Of a stretch of DNA of 64,000 nucleotides, positions 1-9,254 are shown one piece after another. The position numbers were made by a program, and so were the translations under genes. Source of the DNA: Gammaproteobacteria bacterium (GTDB lineage: Bacteria > Pseudomonadota > Gammaproteobacteria > Pseudomonadales > Halieaceae); contig JAUICG010000002.1 in the NCBI GenBank assembly GCA_030427485.1, positions 248,001 through 312,000 of the forward strand, read 5' to 3'. The notes below the pieces were generated by a model. The model was not told the origin of the DNA and did not search any database. It was given only the letters and a program-made list of their open reading frames with translations. Numbering within the stretch: the stretch's first letter is position 1; each line of letters begins with the position of its first letter.

Positions 1-387
1 GCGAAAAAACACCGGGATCTGGCGCTTAAACTGGATCAGGTAATGCAGGACAAAAAGTCGTACGAAGCCGAAGTTGTCGAGCACTTTTCGGAAACGGCGA
101 AACTGTTGAATAACCTGACAGAGAGCTATCGGGAAGTCCACAATCAATTGGCGCAGGGTGCCGAAAAACTGTGCCACGGAGCCGGGCCGGTTTCCCTGGA
201 GCGCCTGGAAAACAACTATGATCCGGCGGAGATTCCCGCACACCTTGCACACATTGAACCGCCACTGGATTACGCACCGAAACATTCGCCGGACGAGAAA
301 GGCATGCTAAATGAAGAGTTCGGCCTGGAGCGCAAGCCGAAAACGGGTGCCGGACCGGGAGCAGACCCCAAGGGCAAACTGCACTGA
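1..387 (+). CDS. zapG: ZapG/YhcB family protein (DUF1043), 5' end outside window
   Basis: The frame is open from the first base, so the gene starts before the window; 128 residues and the stop are visible. The visible part is a charged helical stretch (EVVEHFSETAKLLNNL, then a YREVHNQL segment) followed by a proline-rich tail. This fits the cytoplasmic coiled coil of the DUF1043 inner-membrane family, which in E. coli links cell division and envelope growth. The family's N-terminal membrane helix would lie outside the window. The gene converges on nif3 with 19 bases between them. The assignment rests on the coiled-coil pattern and on the nif3/algW neighbourhood. Confidence 0.75.
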   Translation, partial: AKKHRDLALKLDQVMQDKKSYEAEVVEHFSETAKLLNNLTESYREVHNQLAQGAEKLCHGAGPVSLERLENNYDPAEIPAHLAHIEPPLDYAPKHSPDEKGMLNEEFGLERKPKTGAGPGADPKGKLH

Positions 388-406
388 GGCGGACTCGTCT
401 GCCGTT

Positions 407-1174
407 CTATACCGGGTTATCTATATCGATAAACCGGTGCTCCAGGGAAAACCGTGTGGCCAGATGTTCACCCACCGCCTGCACCCCATAGCGCTCGGTG
501 GCGTGATGGCCCGCAGCGACGAATCCAATGCCCTCCTCTCTCGCCGTGTGCACGGTCTGCTCTGATGCTTCGCCCGTTACGAACAGGTCCGCGCCAGCGC
601 GGACGGCAGCGCCGATATAGTCCTGCGCCGCACCGGTACACCAGGCAACACGGCTGACCGGCGCATCGGGGTCTCCTATATGCAGGGGCTGGCGTCCGGT
701 CACTTCCTGCAGTCTGGCGACCAACTGCTGTGCGGGAACGGCCTCAGTAAAATCGCCGATATTACCCAGTCCGCCGGCAACCCCCGGCTGGAGGGGCGCC
801 TGACGCTCTATATCAAAGCCCATTAACCGCCCCAGGCAAGCGTTGTTACCCAGTTGCGGATGCGCGTCCAGCGGCAGGTGATAGGCGAGCAGGCTGATCT
901 CACTGGCGAGCAAGGTGGCCAGGCGCCTGCGCTTCATGCCGATGATCTCCGGCGCTTCGCCGCGCCAGAAATAGCCATGATGCACCAACAGCGCGTCCGC
1001 GCCCCACGCCACCGCCGCATCCAGCAGGGACTGGCAGGCGGTAACCCCCGTCGCAAGACGAAAAACGCTGTCGCGCCCTTCGACCTGCAAGCCATTGGGG
1101 CAGTAATCCTGGAAGCGTTCCGGCTGCAGGCACTGGTCAAGGTACTGGCACAACTGGGAAAGCGCTACGCTCAT
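407..1174 (-). CDS. Nif3-like dinuclear metal-centre protein
   Basis: A 255-residue protein of the Nif3/YbgI family, which forms hexameric toroids with a two-metal site; the physiological reaction is not established. Metal-ligand motifs are in place: HH at residues 65-66 in LLVHHGYFW, H99 and D103 in YHLPLDAH, and HHATE at about 223-227 near the C-terminus. The length matches the single-domain bacterial form. The ATG at 1174 is used. It is transcribed divergently from algW across about 100 bases. Position between zapG and algW matches other gammaproteobacteria. Confidence 0.9.
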   Translation of the reverse strand: MSVALSQLCQYLDQCLQPERFQDYCPNGLQVEGRDSVFRLATGVTACQSLLDAAVAWGADALLVHHGYFWRGEAPEIIGMKRRRLATLLASEISLLAYHLPLDAHPQLGNNACLGRLMGFDIERQAPLQPGVAGGLGNIGDFTEAVPAQQLVARLQEVTGRQPLHIGDPDAPVSRVAWCTGAAQDYIGAAVRAGADLFVTGEASEQTVHTAREEGIGFVAAGHHATERYGVQAVGEHLATRFSLEHRFIDIDNPV

Positions 1175-1273
1175 GGTAAGTCCACCTGGTCATTCACAGA
1201 CCGATCCACCCTCATGGCAGGCCGGGGTATGCATCATATACAATGCGCCTGCACACAATAAACACGGCGGGAC

Positions 1274-2398
1274 ATGAAACAACATCTGACGCTCATTGTA
1301 TGGCCGGCCATAGCGGGCTTGCTCGCCGCATTGTTGATTCTGGACCGCTGGGTGCTGACGCCCTCTCCCGCCGCGCCAAAGGCAGAACTGGAACCTGTCA
1401 GCTACGCTGCTGCGGTACGTGAAGCGACGCCATCAGTTGTCAATATCTACACTGCCAAACTGGTGCTGGAAGGGCGCCGTCCCCTGCTCGGCCGATACTC
1501 GGCGCTACCATCGCAACGGCAGCGAATTGAGCGCTCCCTGGGTTCAGGGGTGATCATGACGAAGCACGGACACATACTGACCAATAATCATGTGATAGCG
1601 GGCGCTGACGCGATCCAGGTCATGCTGTATGACGGCCGCTCTGCGAATGCCGTAGTCATCGGCACGGATTCGGCCACCGACCTCGCGGTGTTGAAAGTGG
1701 ACTTGCCAGACCTGCAGCCAATCACCCTGGGCGATTCCGACAGCGCCAGGGTTGGCGATGTCGTCCTGGCAATCGGCAATCCGCTGGGTTTCGGACACTC
1801 GGTCACACAGGGCATCGTGTCAGCCCTCGGGCGTTTCGGCCTGCAACTGAACACGTATGAGGACTACATCCAGACGGACGCCACCATTCATCTTGGCAAC
1901 TCCGGTGGTGCGCTGATTGATACGCGGGGGAGACTCCTGGGCATCAATACGCTGATCTACACCGCGGATAACCAGGCGCACAGCGCCAGCACCGGCATCG
2001 GAATAAGCCTGGCAATTCCGGAAAGCCTCGCCGTTTTCGTAATGCGCGACCTGATCAATTATGGCGAGGTGATAAGGGGTTGGCTGGGTGTGAGCGTGGA
2101 GCCGGTGGTGGCGATGCCTCCTGCAGGCGGCCGATACCAGCAGTTGTCCGTAGTGGAGGTCGCGCCGGGAGGCCCGGCGCAGAAAGCCGGGATACAAGTG
2201 GGCGACATCATTACCTATATCGACGGAGAAAGGGTGCGGGATGGCCGCTTGACCATGCACCGAATTGCGATGCTCAGGCCCGGCGAGACCGTCTCTATCA
2301 CGCTACAACGCAACCGGCAAAGCCTGGAACTGAATGCCGTTGTCGGCGCGCTTAATCACTCAGTGACACCAGGCACTAACTCCCTGGCGCCCCGCTAG
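1274..2398 (+). CDS. algW: DegS/AlgW-type site-1 protease (HtrA family)
   Basis: A 374-residue membrane-anchored periplasmic serine protease. A hydrophobic anchor spans residues 8-24. The trypsin-like domain carries H106 (TNNHVI), D136 (TDLAVL) and S210 (GNSGG), and one PDZ domain follows at about 265-360. A single PDZ plus an N-terminal anchor marks the DegS/AlgW subgroup rather than DegP. In that subgroup the PDZ senses misfolded outer-membrane protein tails, and the protease cleaves the anti-sigma factor RseA/MucA to release sigma-E. A -10-like TATACA lies at 1237-1242. The gene converges on hisD with a 10-base gap. Confidence 0.93.
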   Translation: MKQHLTLIVWPAIAGLLAALLILDRWVLTPSPAAPKAELEPVSYAAAVREATPSVVNIYTAKLVLEGRRPLLGRYSALPSQRQRIERSLGSGVIMTKHGHILTNNHVIAGADAIQVMLYDGRSANAVVIGTDSATDLAVLKVDLPDLQPITLGDSDSARVGDVVLAIGNPLGFGHSVTQGIVSALGRFGLQLNTYEDYIQTDATIHLGNSGGALIDTRGRLLGINTLIYTADNQAHSASTGIGISLAIPESLAVFVMRDLINYGEVIRGWLGVSVEPVVAMPPAGGRYQQLSVVEVAPGGPAQKAGIQVGDIITYIDGERVRDGRLTMHRIAMLRPGETVSITLQRNRQSLELNAVVGALNHSVTPGTNSLAPR

Positions 2399-2408
2399 CC
2401 CCGCAGCG

Positions 2409-3719
2409 CTACTTCCGTGCTTTCACCCCGGCATCCAGACGCATTTCCGCACTTCGCGCATGGGCGGTCAGCGATTCACCCCGCGCCAATACCGACGCCA
2501 TCGCTCCCAATTCCTGCACGCCGCGCTCACTGCACATAATCACCGAACTGCGCTTCTGGAAGTCGTACACGCCCAGCGGCGATGAAAACCGGGCGCTGCG
2601 CGAGGTGGGCAACACGTGGTTGGGGCCCGCACAGTAATCGCCAAGGGCTTCGGAAGTAAACGGTCCCATGAAAACTGCACCGGCGTTCCGCACCAGCGGC
2701 AGCAGCGCCTGGGGGTCCGTTACTGACAGTTCAAGATGCTCGGGCGCCAGGCGGTTGCTGACAGCCACGGCCTCGGCGAGGTCTCGTGTGAGTATCATCG
2801 CTCCGCGTGTCGCAAGGGAGACTGCTATGATGCCCGACCGTTCCATGGTCGGCAGCAGTCTGTCGATACTGTCCTGTACCGCATCCAGATACCCGCTGTC
2901 GGGACACAGCAATATCGTCTGTGCGTTCTCATCGTGTTCGGCCTGTGAAAACAGGTCCATCGCCACCCAATCGGGATCCGTTTCTCCATCGCAAATGACC
3001 AGGATCTCCGATGGCCCGGCGATCATGTCAATGCCAACCCGGCCGAACACCTGGCGCTTGGCCGTCGCCACATATATATTGCCGGGGCCGACGATCTTGT
3101 CTACGGCCGGCACGGTAGCGGTGCCGAGGGCCAGCGCGGCTACCGCCTGGGCCCCGCCGATGGTAAATACCCTGTCCACGCCTGCGATCGAGGCCGCTGC
3201 GAGCACCATGTCACTGATCTCCCCCCGGGGGGCAGGCACCACCATAACGATTTCTGATACGCCGGCCACTTTAGCGGGTAGCGCATTCATCAGCACCGAG
3301 GAAGGATAGCTGGCCTTGCCGCCGGGCACATAAAGGCCGACCCGGTCCAGCGCAGTGATCTGCTGGCCCAAAAGGTTGCCGGAGTCATCTGTATACTGCC
3401 AGCTTTGTTGTAACTGGTGCCGGTGGAAACTGCGTACGCGCCGCGCCGCGTATTCCAGCGCCTCGAGCTGACCAGATTCAACACGCTCCAGTGCCCTCAA
3501 CTGTCGTTCCCTGGACACCTCCAGTTGCGCCGCGCTGTCCACGTCCAACTCGTCGAAACGCGCGGTGTACTCGAGCAAGGCCGCGTCGCCGCGCACACCG
3601 ATATCTGCGATGATATCCGCCACCGTCTGGTTGACGGCAAGATTCGACTCCTCTTCCCACGCTGTCAGCTGTGCCAGGGAGTGGTCGAAATCCGCGCTGG
3701 CGGTGTCAAGACGCCGCAC
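2409..3719 (-). CDS. hisD: Histidinol dehydrogenase
   Basis: A 436-residue zinc enzyme that oxidises histidinol to histidine in two NAD-dependent steps, the last reactions of histidine synthesis. Zinc ligands Q259 and H262 are in [10 protein letters not shown], and the catalytic pair E327/H328 is in RLAPEHLEL. The [12 protein letters not shown] signature is at about 211-222. The start is GTG at 3719, overlapping the hisG stop by 14 bases, which indicates translational coupling. In Pseudomonas hisC follows hisD. Here the next gene is algW on the other strand, so hisC must be elsewhere. Confidence 0.97.
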   Translation of the reverse strand: MRRLDTASADFDHSLAQLTAWEEESNLAVNQTVADIIADIGVRGDAALLEYTARFDELDVDSAAQLEVSRERQLRALERVESGQLEALEYAARRVRSFHRHQLQQSWQYTDDSGNLLGQQITALDRVGLYVPGGKASYPSSVLMNALPAKVAGVSEIVMVVPAPRGEISDMVLAAASIAGVDRVFTIGGAQAVAALALGTATVPAVDKIVGPGNIYVATAKRQVFGRVGIDMIAGPSEILVICDGETDPDWVAMDLFSQAEHDENAQTILLCPDSGYLDAVQDSIDRLLPTMERSGIIAVSLATRGAMILTRDLAEAVAVSNRLAPEHLELSVTDPQALLPLVRNAGAVFMGPFTSEALGDYCAGPNHVLPTSRSARFSSPLGVYDFQKRSSVIMCSERGVQELGAMASVLARGESLTAHARSAEMRLDAGVKARK

Positions 3720-4365
3720 TCTCCGCCTCCCGGACCGCTGCGGTCAAATCGTCTATGATTCTGGTAATGGCCGCGTAACGCGAACGCATCGCGGCTTTGT
3801 TCACCACCAGCCGAGAGCTGACGGCAGCGATTTCCTGCAGCGGCTCCATACCGTTTGCGCGCAGCGTGTTGCCGGTATCGACGATATCGACTATCTGATC
3901 GGCCAGGTTCATGATCGGCGCCAGTTCCAGCGCACCGTAGAGCTTGATCAGGTCGGCGTGTACGCCCTGCTGGGCAAAATACTCGCGGGCAATATTGACA
4001 AATTTGGTCGCCACGCGGATACGCGCCCCATCGTTTTGCCAGCCCACCCGGGCGGCCGTCATCAGGCGACAGCGCGCGATCCCCAGGTCCAGCGGTTCAT
4101 ATAATCCCTCGGCACCCTGCTCCATCAAGATGTCTTTACCCACGACACCCAGGTCCGCGGCGCCGTAGCGTACATAGGTGGGCACATCAGTACCGCGCAA
4201 TACAACAAGCTGAACATCGGGGCGATTGGTGTCAAAAACCAGCTTGCGGCTGGTATTGATATCCTCGAGCGACTCTATCCCGGCGCTGGCGAGCAAGGGC
4301 AGGGTCTCCTTGAGGATACGCCCCTTGGTAAGTGCTATCGTCAGTTTATCGTTCATCGTATCCAT
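3706..4365 (-). CDS. hisG: ATP phosphoribosyltransferase, short form
   Basis: Catalyses the committed step of histidine synthesis, joining ATP and PRPP. The protein is about 217-219 residues, with two possible ATG starts at 4365 and 4356. This is the short HisG form, which lacks the C-terminal regulatory domain. That form is known to need the HisRS-like partner HisZ, which is not in this window. The N-terminal [10 protein letters not shown] motif and the [11 protein letters not shown] loop are typical of the family. It lies between ibaG and hisD; murA, which usually sits between ibaG and hisG, is absent. Confidence 0.96.
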   Translation of the reverse strand: MDTMNDKLTIALTKGRILKETLPLLASAGIESLEDINTSRKLVFDTNRPDVQLVVLRGTDVPTYVRYGAADLGVVGKDILMEQGAEGLYEPLDLGIARCRLMTAARVGWQNDGARIRVATKFVNIAREYFAQQGVHADLIKLYGALELAPIMNLADQIVDIVDTGNTLRANGMEPLQEIAAVSSRLVVNKAAMRSRYAAITRIIDDLTAAVREAESAAS

Positions 4366-4424
4366 CGCGCGGCGCTGCCTGCGGTCTCCGGCAGCCGTTA
4401 CAGACCTGGCCTGGCGTCAGCAAA

Positions 4425-4670
4425 TCAGGCCTGCGCTCGCGCCTGCCATTGGTCGGGAGTAAAAGTGCGGATATTCACAGCGTGAATGCTGCCATCGGTG
4501 ATCTGCTCGGTCAAAGCGGCATACACCAATTGCTGCTTCTTCACGGGGCGCAACCCTTCAAAGACGCTGCCAATGGCAGCGATATCGTAGTGACTGCCTT
4601 CACCCTGAACATGGAATTCACATTCGGGCATGTGTTGCTCTAACAGTCCCTTGACCGTGGCTGCGTCCAT
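4425..4670 (-). CDS. ibaG: BolA-family protein IbaG
   Basis: An 81-residue BolA-like protein. The family partners with monothiol glutaredoxins in iron-sulfur cluster handling, and IbaG is linked to acid stress. The class II BolA fold can be followed from CEFHVQGEGSHYDIAAIG to the C-terminal IHAVNIRTFTPDQW. H29 of the GSHYD segment and the histidine in SIHAVN are plausible cluster ligands. In E. coli and Pseudomonas ibaG lies between mlaB and murA. Here both neighbours are gone and it sits between mlaC and hisG. Confidence 0.9.
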   Translation of the reverse strand: MDAATVKGLLEQHMPECEFHVQGEGSHYDIAAIGSVFEGLRPVKKQQLVYAALTEQITDGSIHAVNIRTFTPDQWQARAQA

Positions 4671-4796
4671 TGTCGAACTCTCCTTCCCGCCCGTAGATGG
4701 CTGACCTGACTATAGAAACCGGAGCTTGAACCGCTGCAATGCCAGCGGCAAAAGACAGGTATTTTATGAGAAAAGCTGTCGGATAGCGACCGCTGC

Positions 4797-5468
4797 CTAT
4801 TTCTCCACATCGACGACCACGGTGGTCCAGTTCGCGATCACCGCATCCAGGTCACCATCGCGCTCCCGCGCCGATGCCAGGAACTGATCGCGATAGATCT
4901 CACCCAGATTAACGCTTTCGATGATGACATTATTCAGCTTCCATTCGCCGCTCTTCTCCCTGCCCATCTGGTAGATCACGACATAGGGATCTCTCCGGTC
5001 CGCGTAGATGAACTGCTGCAGCGCAACGCGATTGCCGGAATCCGCCTCCGCGGGCTGGTCGAGTTCGATCCTTGAACCACCGAATGCCAGTAGCCCCTTG
5101 CTGTAAGTGCGCACCAGTGAGGCGCGCATGGCCGCGGTAAACTGGTCGAGTTGATCGATCAGTTTTTTTCTGCCGGCCTCGTCGAGACTGCGGTAGCGAT
5201 CAGAACTGGCGTAGGGACCCATCACCTTGCGCGCGAAACCCCGGTAGTCGATCAGCGGATCGAGCAGGGCCTGTACCTGACCATAGTAACGCTCGGGGTC
5301 CGCCTCGGCATAGGCCTCTGCGGCGGCCACGACGTCCATGACCTGTTTGGTGGTTTCCTGCACGAGGGTATAGGCATCCTGACTCTGCGCAGCCGCCTGC
5401 GCGCCAGCCATCGCCGCCAGCCACCAGGCAACAGTTCTCACCATCCTTTTCAAACTGCGAATTGACAT
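4797..5468 (-). CDS. mlaC: MlaC-type periplasmic phospholipid-binding protein
   Basis: A 223-residue protein with a Sec signal peptide (cleavage near residues 25-28, after AGAQA). Family features include ERYYGQVQALLDPLIDYRGFA and the Ttg2D/MlaC core down to the C-terminus. MlaC shuttles phospholipid across the periplasm between the outer-membrane MlaA complex and the inner-membrane ABC transporter MlaFEDB. None of mlaF, mlaE, mlaD or mlaB is beside it, although the outer neighbours yrbG and ibaG keep their usual places. The gene therefore appears alone, with its own upstream region facing yrbG. Confidence 0.92.
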   Translation of the reverse strand: MSIRSLKRMVRTVAWWLAAMAGAQAAAQSQDAYTLVQETTKQVMDVVAAAEAYAEADPERYYGQVQALLDPLIDYRGFARKVMGPYASSDRYRSLDEAGRKKLIDQLDQFTAAMRASLVRTYSKGLLAFGGSRIELDQPAEADSGNRVALQQFIYADRRDPYVVIYQMGREKSGEWKLNNVIIESVNLGEIYRDQFLASARERDGDLDAVIANWTTVVVDVEK

Positions 5469-5651
5469 TCCTGTGCTCCATTACTCAATTTGTTAACACC
5501 CTGAACCGCAATGCCCTGTATACTCGGCCCTGCACACCAAAGGATACCGATTAGTTCACCACCCCATGCTGCAACAGGCTTTCGACATCCACGCCGACCC
5601 CATGGTTCCCCGGCACCGGGCGGCGCACACTTTAACAGGAAAATCGCTCAC

Positions 5652-6626
5652 ATGCTGTTAGCGGTATCCATGATTCTTGTCGGCTTCATTGTCCTTATCT
5701 GGAGTGCGGACTTATTCGTCGCCGGCGCAGCCTCCGTCGCAAAGAACATGGGCATGTCCCCCATTATCGTTGGGCTCACCATTGTCTCGGTCGGAACCTC
5801 CGCCCCCGAAATCCTCGTCTCGATCACGGCCTCCGTGTCCGGCGCGGGGGAACTGGCCATCGGCAACGCTATCGGCTCCAACATAGCGAATATTGCCCTC
5901 GTACTGGGAATCACCTTGCTGGTCGCGCCCCTGATGGTGCAGGAGCGTTGCATGAAATCGGAGGTCTTCCTGCTGTTGGTGGCCACCGTGGTGGTTGGCC
6001 AGCTGATCCTGGACGGGGAACTGACGCCATCGGACGGTTGGCTGATGGTCGCCCTGCTGGTATTCATCGTCGCGCGACTGGTGAATCAACAGTTCAAGGA
6101 TCCGGGGCTGCTGGAGGAAGCGGAACGAGAGCCGGAAAAACTGCTGCCGCCGGCGCGGGCCTGGCTCAGCTTCATGATTGGACTCGCCCTGCTGATTATC
6201 AGCTCCAAAATGCTGGTCTGGGGCGCGGTACACACCGCGCAGGAACTGGGCGTATCGGAGCTGGTTATCGGGCTGACGATTGTCGCGATTGGCACCAGCC
6301 TGCCCGAACTGGCGGCCACCATCGCCAGCGCCATGCGAGGGCACACCGAGATAGCGCTGGGGAATATCATCGGCTCCAACCTGTTCAACCTGCTGGCGGT
6401 CATGGCCATACCGGGAATTGTGGCCACCCACACGCTGGAATCCGCCGTGATTTCCCGGGACTACCTGATGATGACGGTACTGACAGTGGGACTGGCAATT
6501 GCGATCTACATCAGCCGTATGCGCAGCAAGTCCTCCCCCGGGCACGCCTACCTCGGGCGCACCCTGGGAACTCTTTTAGTGGCGTCCTATGCCCTGTATT
6601 ATTACTCGCTTTACTCAACCATGTAG
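5652..6626 (+). CDS. yrbG: Calcium/sodium antiporter family protein (YrbG-like)
   Basis: A 324-residue inner-membrane cation exchanger built of two inverted halves. The paired signatures are VGTSAPE (48-53) with GNAIGSN (71-77), and IGTSLPE (213-219) with GNIIGSN (237-243); these alpha-repeats bind the ions. The ATG at 5652 begins directly with the first membrane helix. An upstream in-frame extension to 5511 is proline- and arginine-rich and is not counted. E. coli has the same yrbG-kdsD order with the mla genes divergent. Ion specificity is a family inference. Confidence 0.9.
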   Translation: MLLAVSMILVGFIVLIWSADLFVAGAASVAKNMGMSPIIVGLTIVSVGTSAPEILVSITASVSGAGELAIGNAIGSNIANIALVLGITLLVAPLMVQERCMKSEVFLLLVATVVVGQLILDGELTPSDGWLMVALLVFIVARLVNQQFKDPGLLEEAEREPEKLLPPARAWLSFMIGLALLIISSKMLVWGAVHTAQELGVSELVIGLTIVAIGTSLPELAATIASAMRGHTEIALGNIIGSNLFNLLAVMAIPGIVATHTLESAVISRDYLMMTVLTVGLAIAIYISRMRSKSSPGHAYLGRTLGTLLVASYALYYYSLYSTM

Positions 6627-6641
6627 GCAAGGGAACGCATA

Positions 6642-7622
6642 ATGTCGGAGCAAGGCTCCATTGGTTTCATCTCCTCTGCTCAGCGCACCATTCGAATGGA
6701 AGCGGCGGCAGTAGCGGCGTTGGAAGCACGGATTGGACCCGATTTCACCGCCGCGTGCGAGCTGCTGCTGCAGGTGCGCGGGCGGATTATTGTTACCGGC
6801 ATGGGCAAATCGGGCCATATTGCGCGGAAAATTGCCGCCACCCTTGCCAGCACGGGATCCCCGGCATTTTTTGTTCACCCCGGAGAGGCCAGCCACGGCG
6901 ACATGGGGATGATAACGGCCGAAGACGCTGTCATTGCCCTTTCCAACAGCGGCGGCGCAGCGGAGATCCTGACCCTCGTGCCGCTGCTGAAGCGACTGGG
7001 GATTCGTCTCATCAGCATGACGGGAAATGCGCAGTCCCCGCTGGGCAGGGTTTCCGATGTACACCTGGATACAGGGGTGGAAACAGAGGCCTGCCCGCTG
7101 GATCTGGCGCCCACTTCGAGCACCACCACGGCACTGGTGATGGGAGACGCGCTGGCCATTGCTTTGCTGGAGGCGCGCGGATTTACCGCCGATGATTTCG
7201 CGTTCTCCCACCCCGGCGGCACACTGGGCAGACAACTGCTGCTGAAAGTGCGTGACGTGATGAAATCCGGAGACGATATCCCGATGGTCACCGAAGAGGT
7301 CAAGCTGTCCGCGGCACTGCTGGAAATCAGCAACAAGCGCATGGGCATGACAACCGTGGTTGACAAAGACGGCGCGCTGGCCGGGGTTTTCACCGACGGC
7401 GACCTGCGTCGTGCCCTCGACACCCGCATCGACATCAACCAGACTACGATTGGGCAACTGATGAGCACGGGTGCCAAAACGGTAGAGGCCGACATGCTCG
7501 CGGCTGCCGCCATGCATATAATGGAAGAAAACGAAATCAGTTCCCTGGTAGTGCTCGATAAGACTGGCGCGCTTACCGGGGTCCTCCACCTGAAAGACCT
7601 GCTGCACGCGGGCATCACCTGA
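6642..7622 (+). CDS. kdsD: D-arabinose 5-phosphate isomerase
   Basis: A 326-residue enzyme converting ribulose 5-phosphate to arabinose 5-phosphate, the first committed step toward Kdo for lipopolysaccharide. A SIS sugar-isomerase domain lies at about 40-175, with TGMGKSGHIARKIA and the HPGEASHGD segment. Two CBS domains follow to the C-terminus. It starts 15 bases after yrbG. kdsC, encoding the next pathway phosphatase (two enzyme steps on), normally follows but is absent here. The next gene is lptA. Confidence 0.95.
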   Translation: MSEQGSIGFISSAQRTIRMEAAAVAALEARIGPDFTAACELLLQVRGRIIVTGMGKSGHIARKIAATLASTGSPAFFVHPGEASHGDMGMITAEDAVIALSNSGGAAEILTLVPLLKRLGIRLISMTGNAQSPLGRVSDVHLDTGVETEACPLDLAPTSSTTTALVMGDALAIALLEARGFTADDFAFSHPGGTLGRQLLLKVRDVMKSGDDIPMVTEEVKLSAALLEISNKRMGMTTVVDKDGALAGVFTDGDLRRALDTRIDINQTTIGQLMSTGAKTVEADMLAAAAMHIMEENEISSLVVLDKTGALTGVLHLKDLLHAGIT

Positions 7623-7741
7623 TACGGAACTGTCCGTCAATGAAGCCCTCTAAGGATTGCGAGACAATCGCTCGCCCGCGGCCGGGTACTGCGGCGCCGC
7701 GCTCAGCCACTTCCGACCACAACGCATTGCGGAGTGTACCT

Positions 7742-8311
7742 ATGTCAAAAAACTGTCCGAACACCTGTAGCGGGTCGCTGAACTTAATTGCCGGATTGCT
7801 GGCACTGGTCGTAAGCTTTTCCGCTTCTCTGGTCCAGGCACTGCCCGAAGACCGCGAGAAGCCCATGCGAATTACAGCGGACAAAGCGGAGCGTGATGAT
7901 GTCAACGGCGTCACCATTTACCGCGGTAATGTCGTGGCGATTCAGGGCACGCTGAAGCTGGAATCGGAAAAACTCACGATTTACGTGATCGATGACCAGG
8001 CCAACAAGATCGTTGCCGAGGGCAGCCCGGCCAAGATGCAGCAGCGACCGGAAGCAGACAAGGCCATGGTCTACGCCAAAGCCAATATCATCACCTACTT
8101 CCGTTCGGAAGAGAGAGTGCATCTGCAGACCGACGGTTACGTCGAACAGGACGGTTCGGTCGTCAACGGCGATTCCATCGACTATTTCATTGAGAAACAG
8201 TTGACCAAGGCAACCTCTGATCCCAACCGGAAAGACGACCGGGTGCTGGTCGTTCTTCCTCCCAGCCAACTGAAGGACGAGGCCGGCGGTGGCGCAACTG
8301 AGAGCGAGTAA
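7742..8311 (+). CDS. lptA: LPS transport periplasmic protein LptA
   Basis: A 189-residue periplasmic bridge protein carrying lipopolysaccharide from LptC to LptD. A signal peptide ends near residues 31-32 (LVQA/LPED). The OstA-like beta-jellyroll follows: [31 protein letters not shown] and the [20 protein letters not shown] strand pair. The start ATG at 7742 has a GGAG at a suitable distance; the longer in-frame start at 7640 lacks a signal sequence at its terminus. lptC, the usual upstream neighbour, is missing. The 3' end overlaps lptB by 23 bases. Confidence 0.94.
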   Translation: MSKNCPNTCSGSLNLIAGLLALVVSFSASLVQALPEDREKPMRITADKAERDDVNGVTIYRGNVVAIQGTLKLESEKLTIYVIDDQANKIVAEGSPAKMQQRPEADKAMVYAKANIITYFRSEERVHLQTDGYVEQDGSVVNGDSIDYFIEKQLTKATSDPNRKDDRVLVVLPPSQLKDEAGGGATESE

Positions 8312-9014
8312 CCTGGCCAAAGCCTATCGCGGGCGGGAAGTCATTCAGGATGTTTCGGCCGAGATTGACAGCGGCCAGATTGTCGGCTTACTGGGGCCAA
8401 ACGGCGCGGGAAAAACCACCTGTTTCTACATGATCATCGGCATCATTCCCGCGGACCGCGGTACGATAACCCTTGACGGTGAGGACATTACCGCCCTAAG
8501 CATGCACGAGCGGGCGCGGCGCGGCGTTGGCTACCTGCCGCAGGAGGCATCCATCTTTCGCAAGCTCAGTGTCGGCGATAACATCATGGCTATCCTGGAA
8601 ACCCGCGCAGATCTCAACAAGAAAGAGCGACTGTCGCGACGTGACGAATTGCTGGAGGAGTTCCATGTCCAGCATTTGCGCGACAGCCTCGGTCAGTCTC
8701 TGTCCGGTGGCGAACGACGTCGTGTCGAGATCGCGCGCGCCCTCGCCACGGAACCGGAATTCATCATGCTGGATGAACCCTTTGCCGGCGTAGACCCGAT
8801 CTCTGTCACTGACATCAAGCAGATCATATTGCACCTGCGCGACCGGGGCATCGGCGTGCTCATTACCGACCACAATGTACGCGATACACTGGACATCTGT
8901 GAGAAAGCCTACATCGTTGGCGAGGGCCGGATTATCGCCTCGGGCACAACCGAGGACATACTGGGTAATGAGCGCGTCCGCCAGGTCTACCTCGGCGATC
9001 AGTTCCGTATGTAG
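8289..9014 (+). CDS. lptB: LPS export ABC ATPase LptB
   Basis: A 241-residue ATPase powering LptB2FG, which extracts lipopolysaccharide from the inner membrane. All ATPase motifs are intact: Walker [10 protein letters not shown] (36-44), Q-loop near 85, signature LSGGE (138-142), Walker B with LDEPFAGVD (161-169) and H-loop H195. It starts with GTG at 8289 inside the lptA 3' end, indicating coupling. Its stop codon lies within the first copy of a 14-base tandem repeat. Confidence 0.97.
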   Translation: MAQLRASNLAKAYRGREVIQDVSAEIDSGQIVGLLGPNGAGKTTCFYMIIGIIPADRGTITLDGEDITALSMHERARRGVGYLPQEASIFRKLSVGDNIMAILETRADLNKKERLSRRDELLEEFHVQHLRDSLGQSLSGGERRRVEIARALATEPEFIMLDEPFAGVDPISVTDIKQIILHLRDRGIGVLITDHNVRDTLDICEKAYIVGEGRIIASGTTEDILGNERVRQVYLGDQFRM

Positions 9015-9065
9015 GGGGCCGCCTAGGTGGGGCCGCCTAGGTGGGGCCGCCCAGGTGGGGCCGCC
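9011..9065. repeat. 14-bp tandem repeat at the lptB 3' end
   Basis: The unit TAGGTGGGGCCGCC occurs at 9024-9037 and 9038-9051, with a one-base variant (CAGG...) at 9052-9065. A 13-base partial copy at 9011-9023 includes the lptB stop codon. It occupies the start of the 240-base lptB-rpoN gap and is not coding in the frame of either gene. Confidence 0.9.
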
Positions 9066-9254
9066 GGGCCAAAGTCCACCGGACAGGCCACCCGGACCGG
9101 CCAGTATCCGTCACTCTGTCGACTACACCACACTGCCAAGCAATTTTCACGCCAAGCTGTTGCCACCCACGGGCGACGGGGGCTACACTGCCAGTGTCGG
9201 CCCCCGTGGCGGGGCCGGCACACGCGTGAGACAGACGATGCCCCGAGCCTTGAA

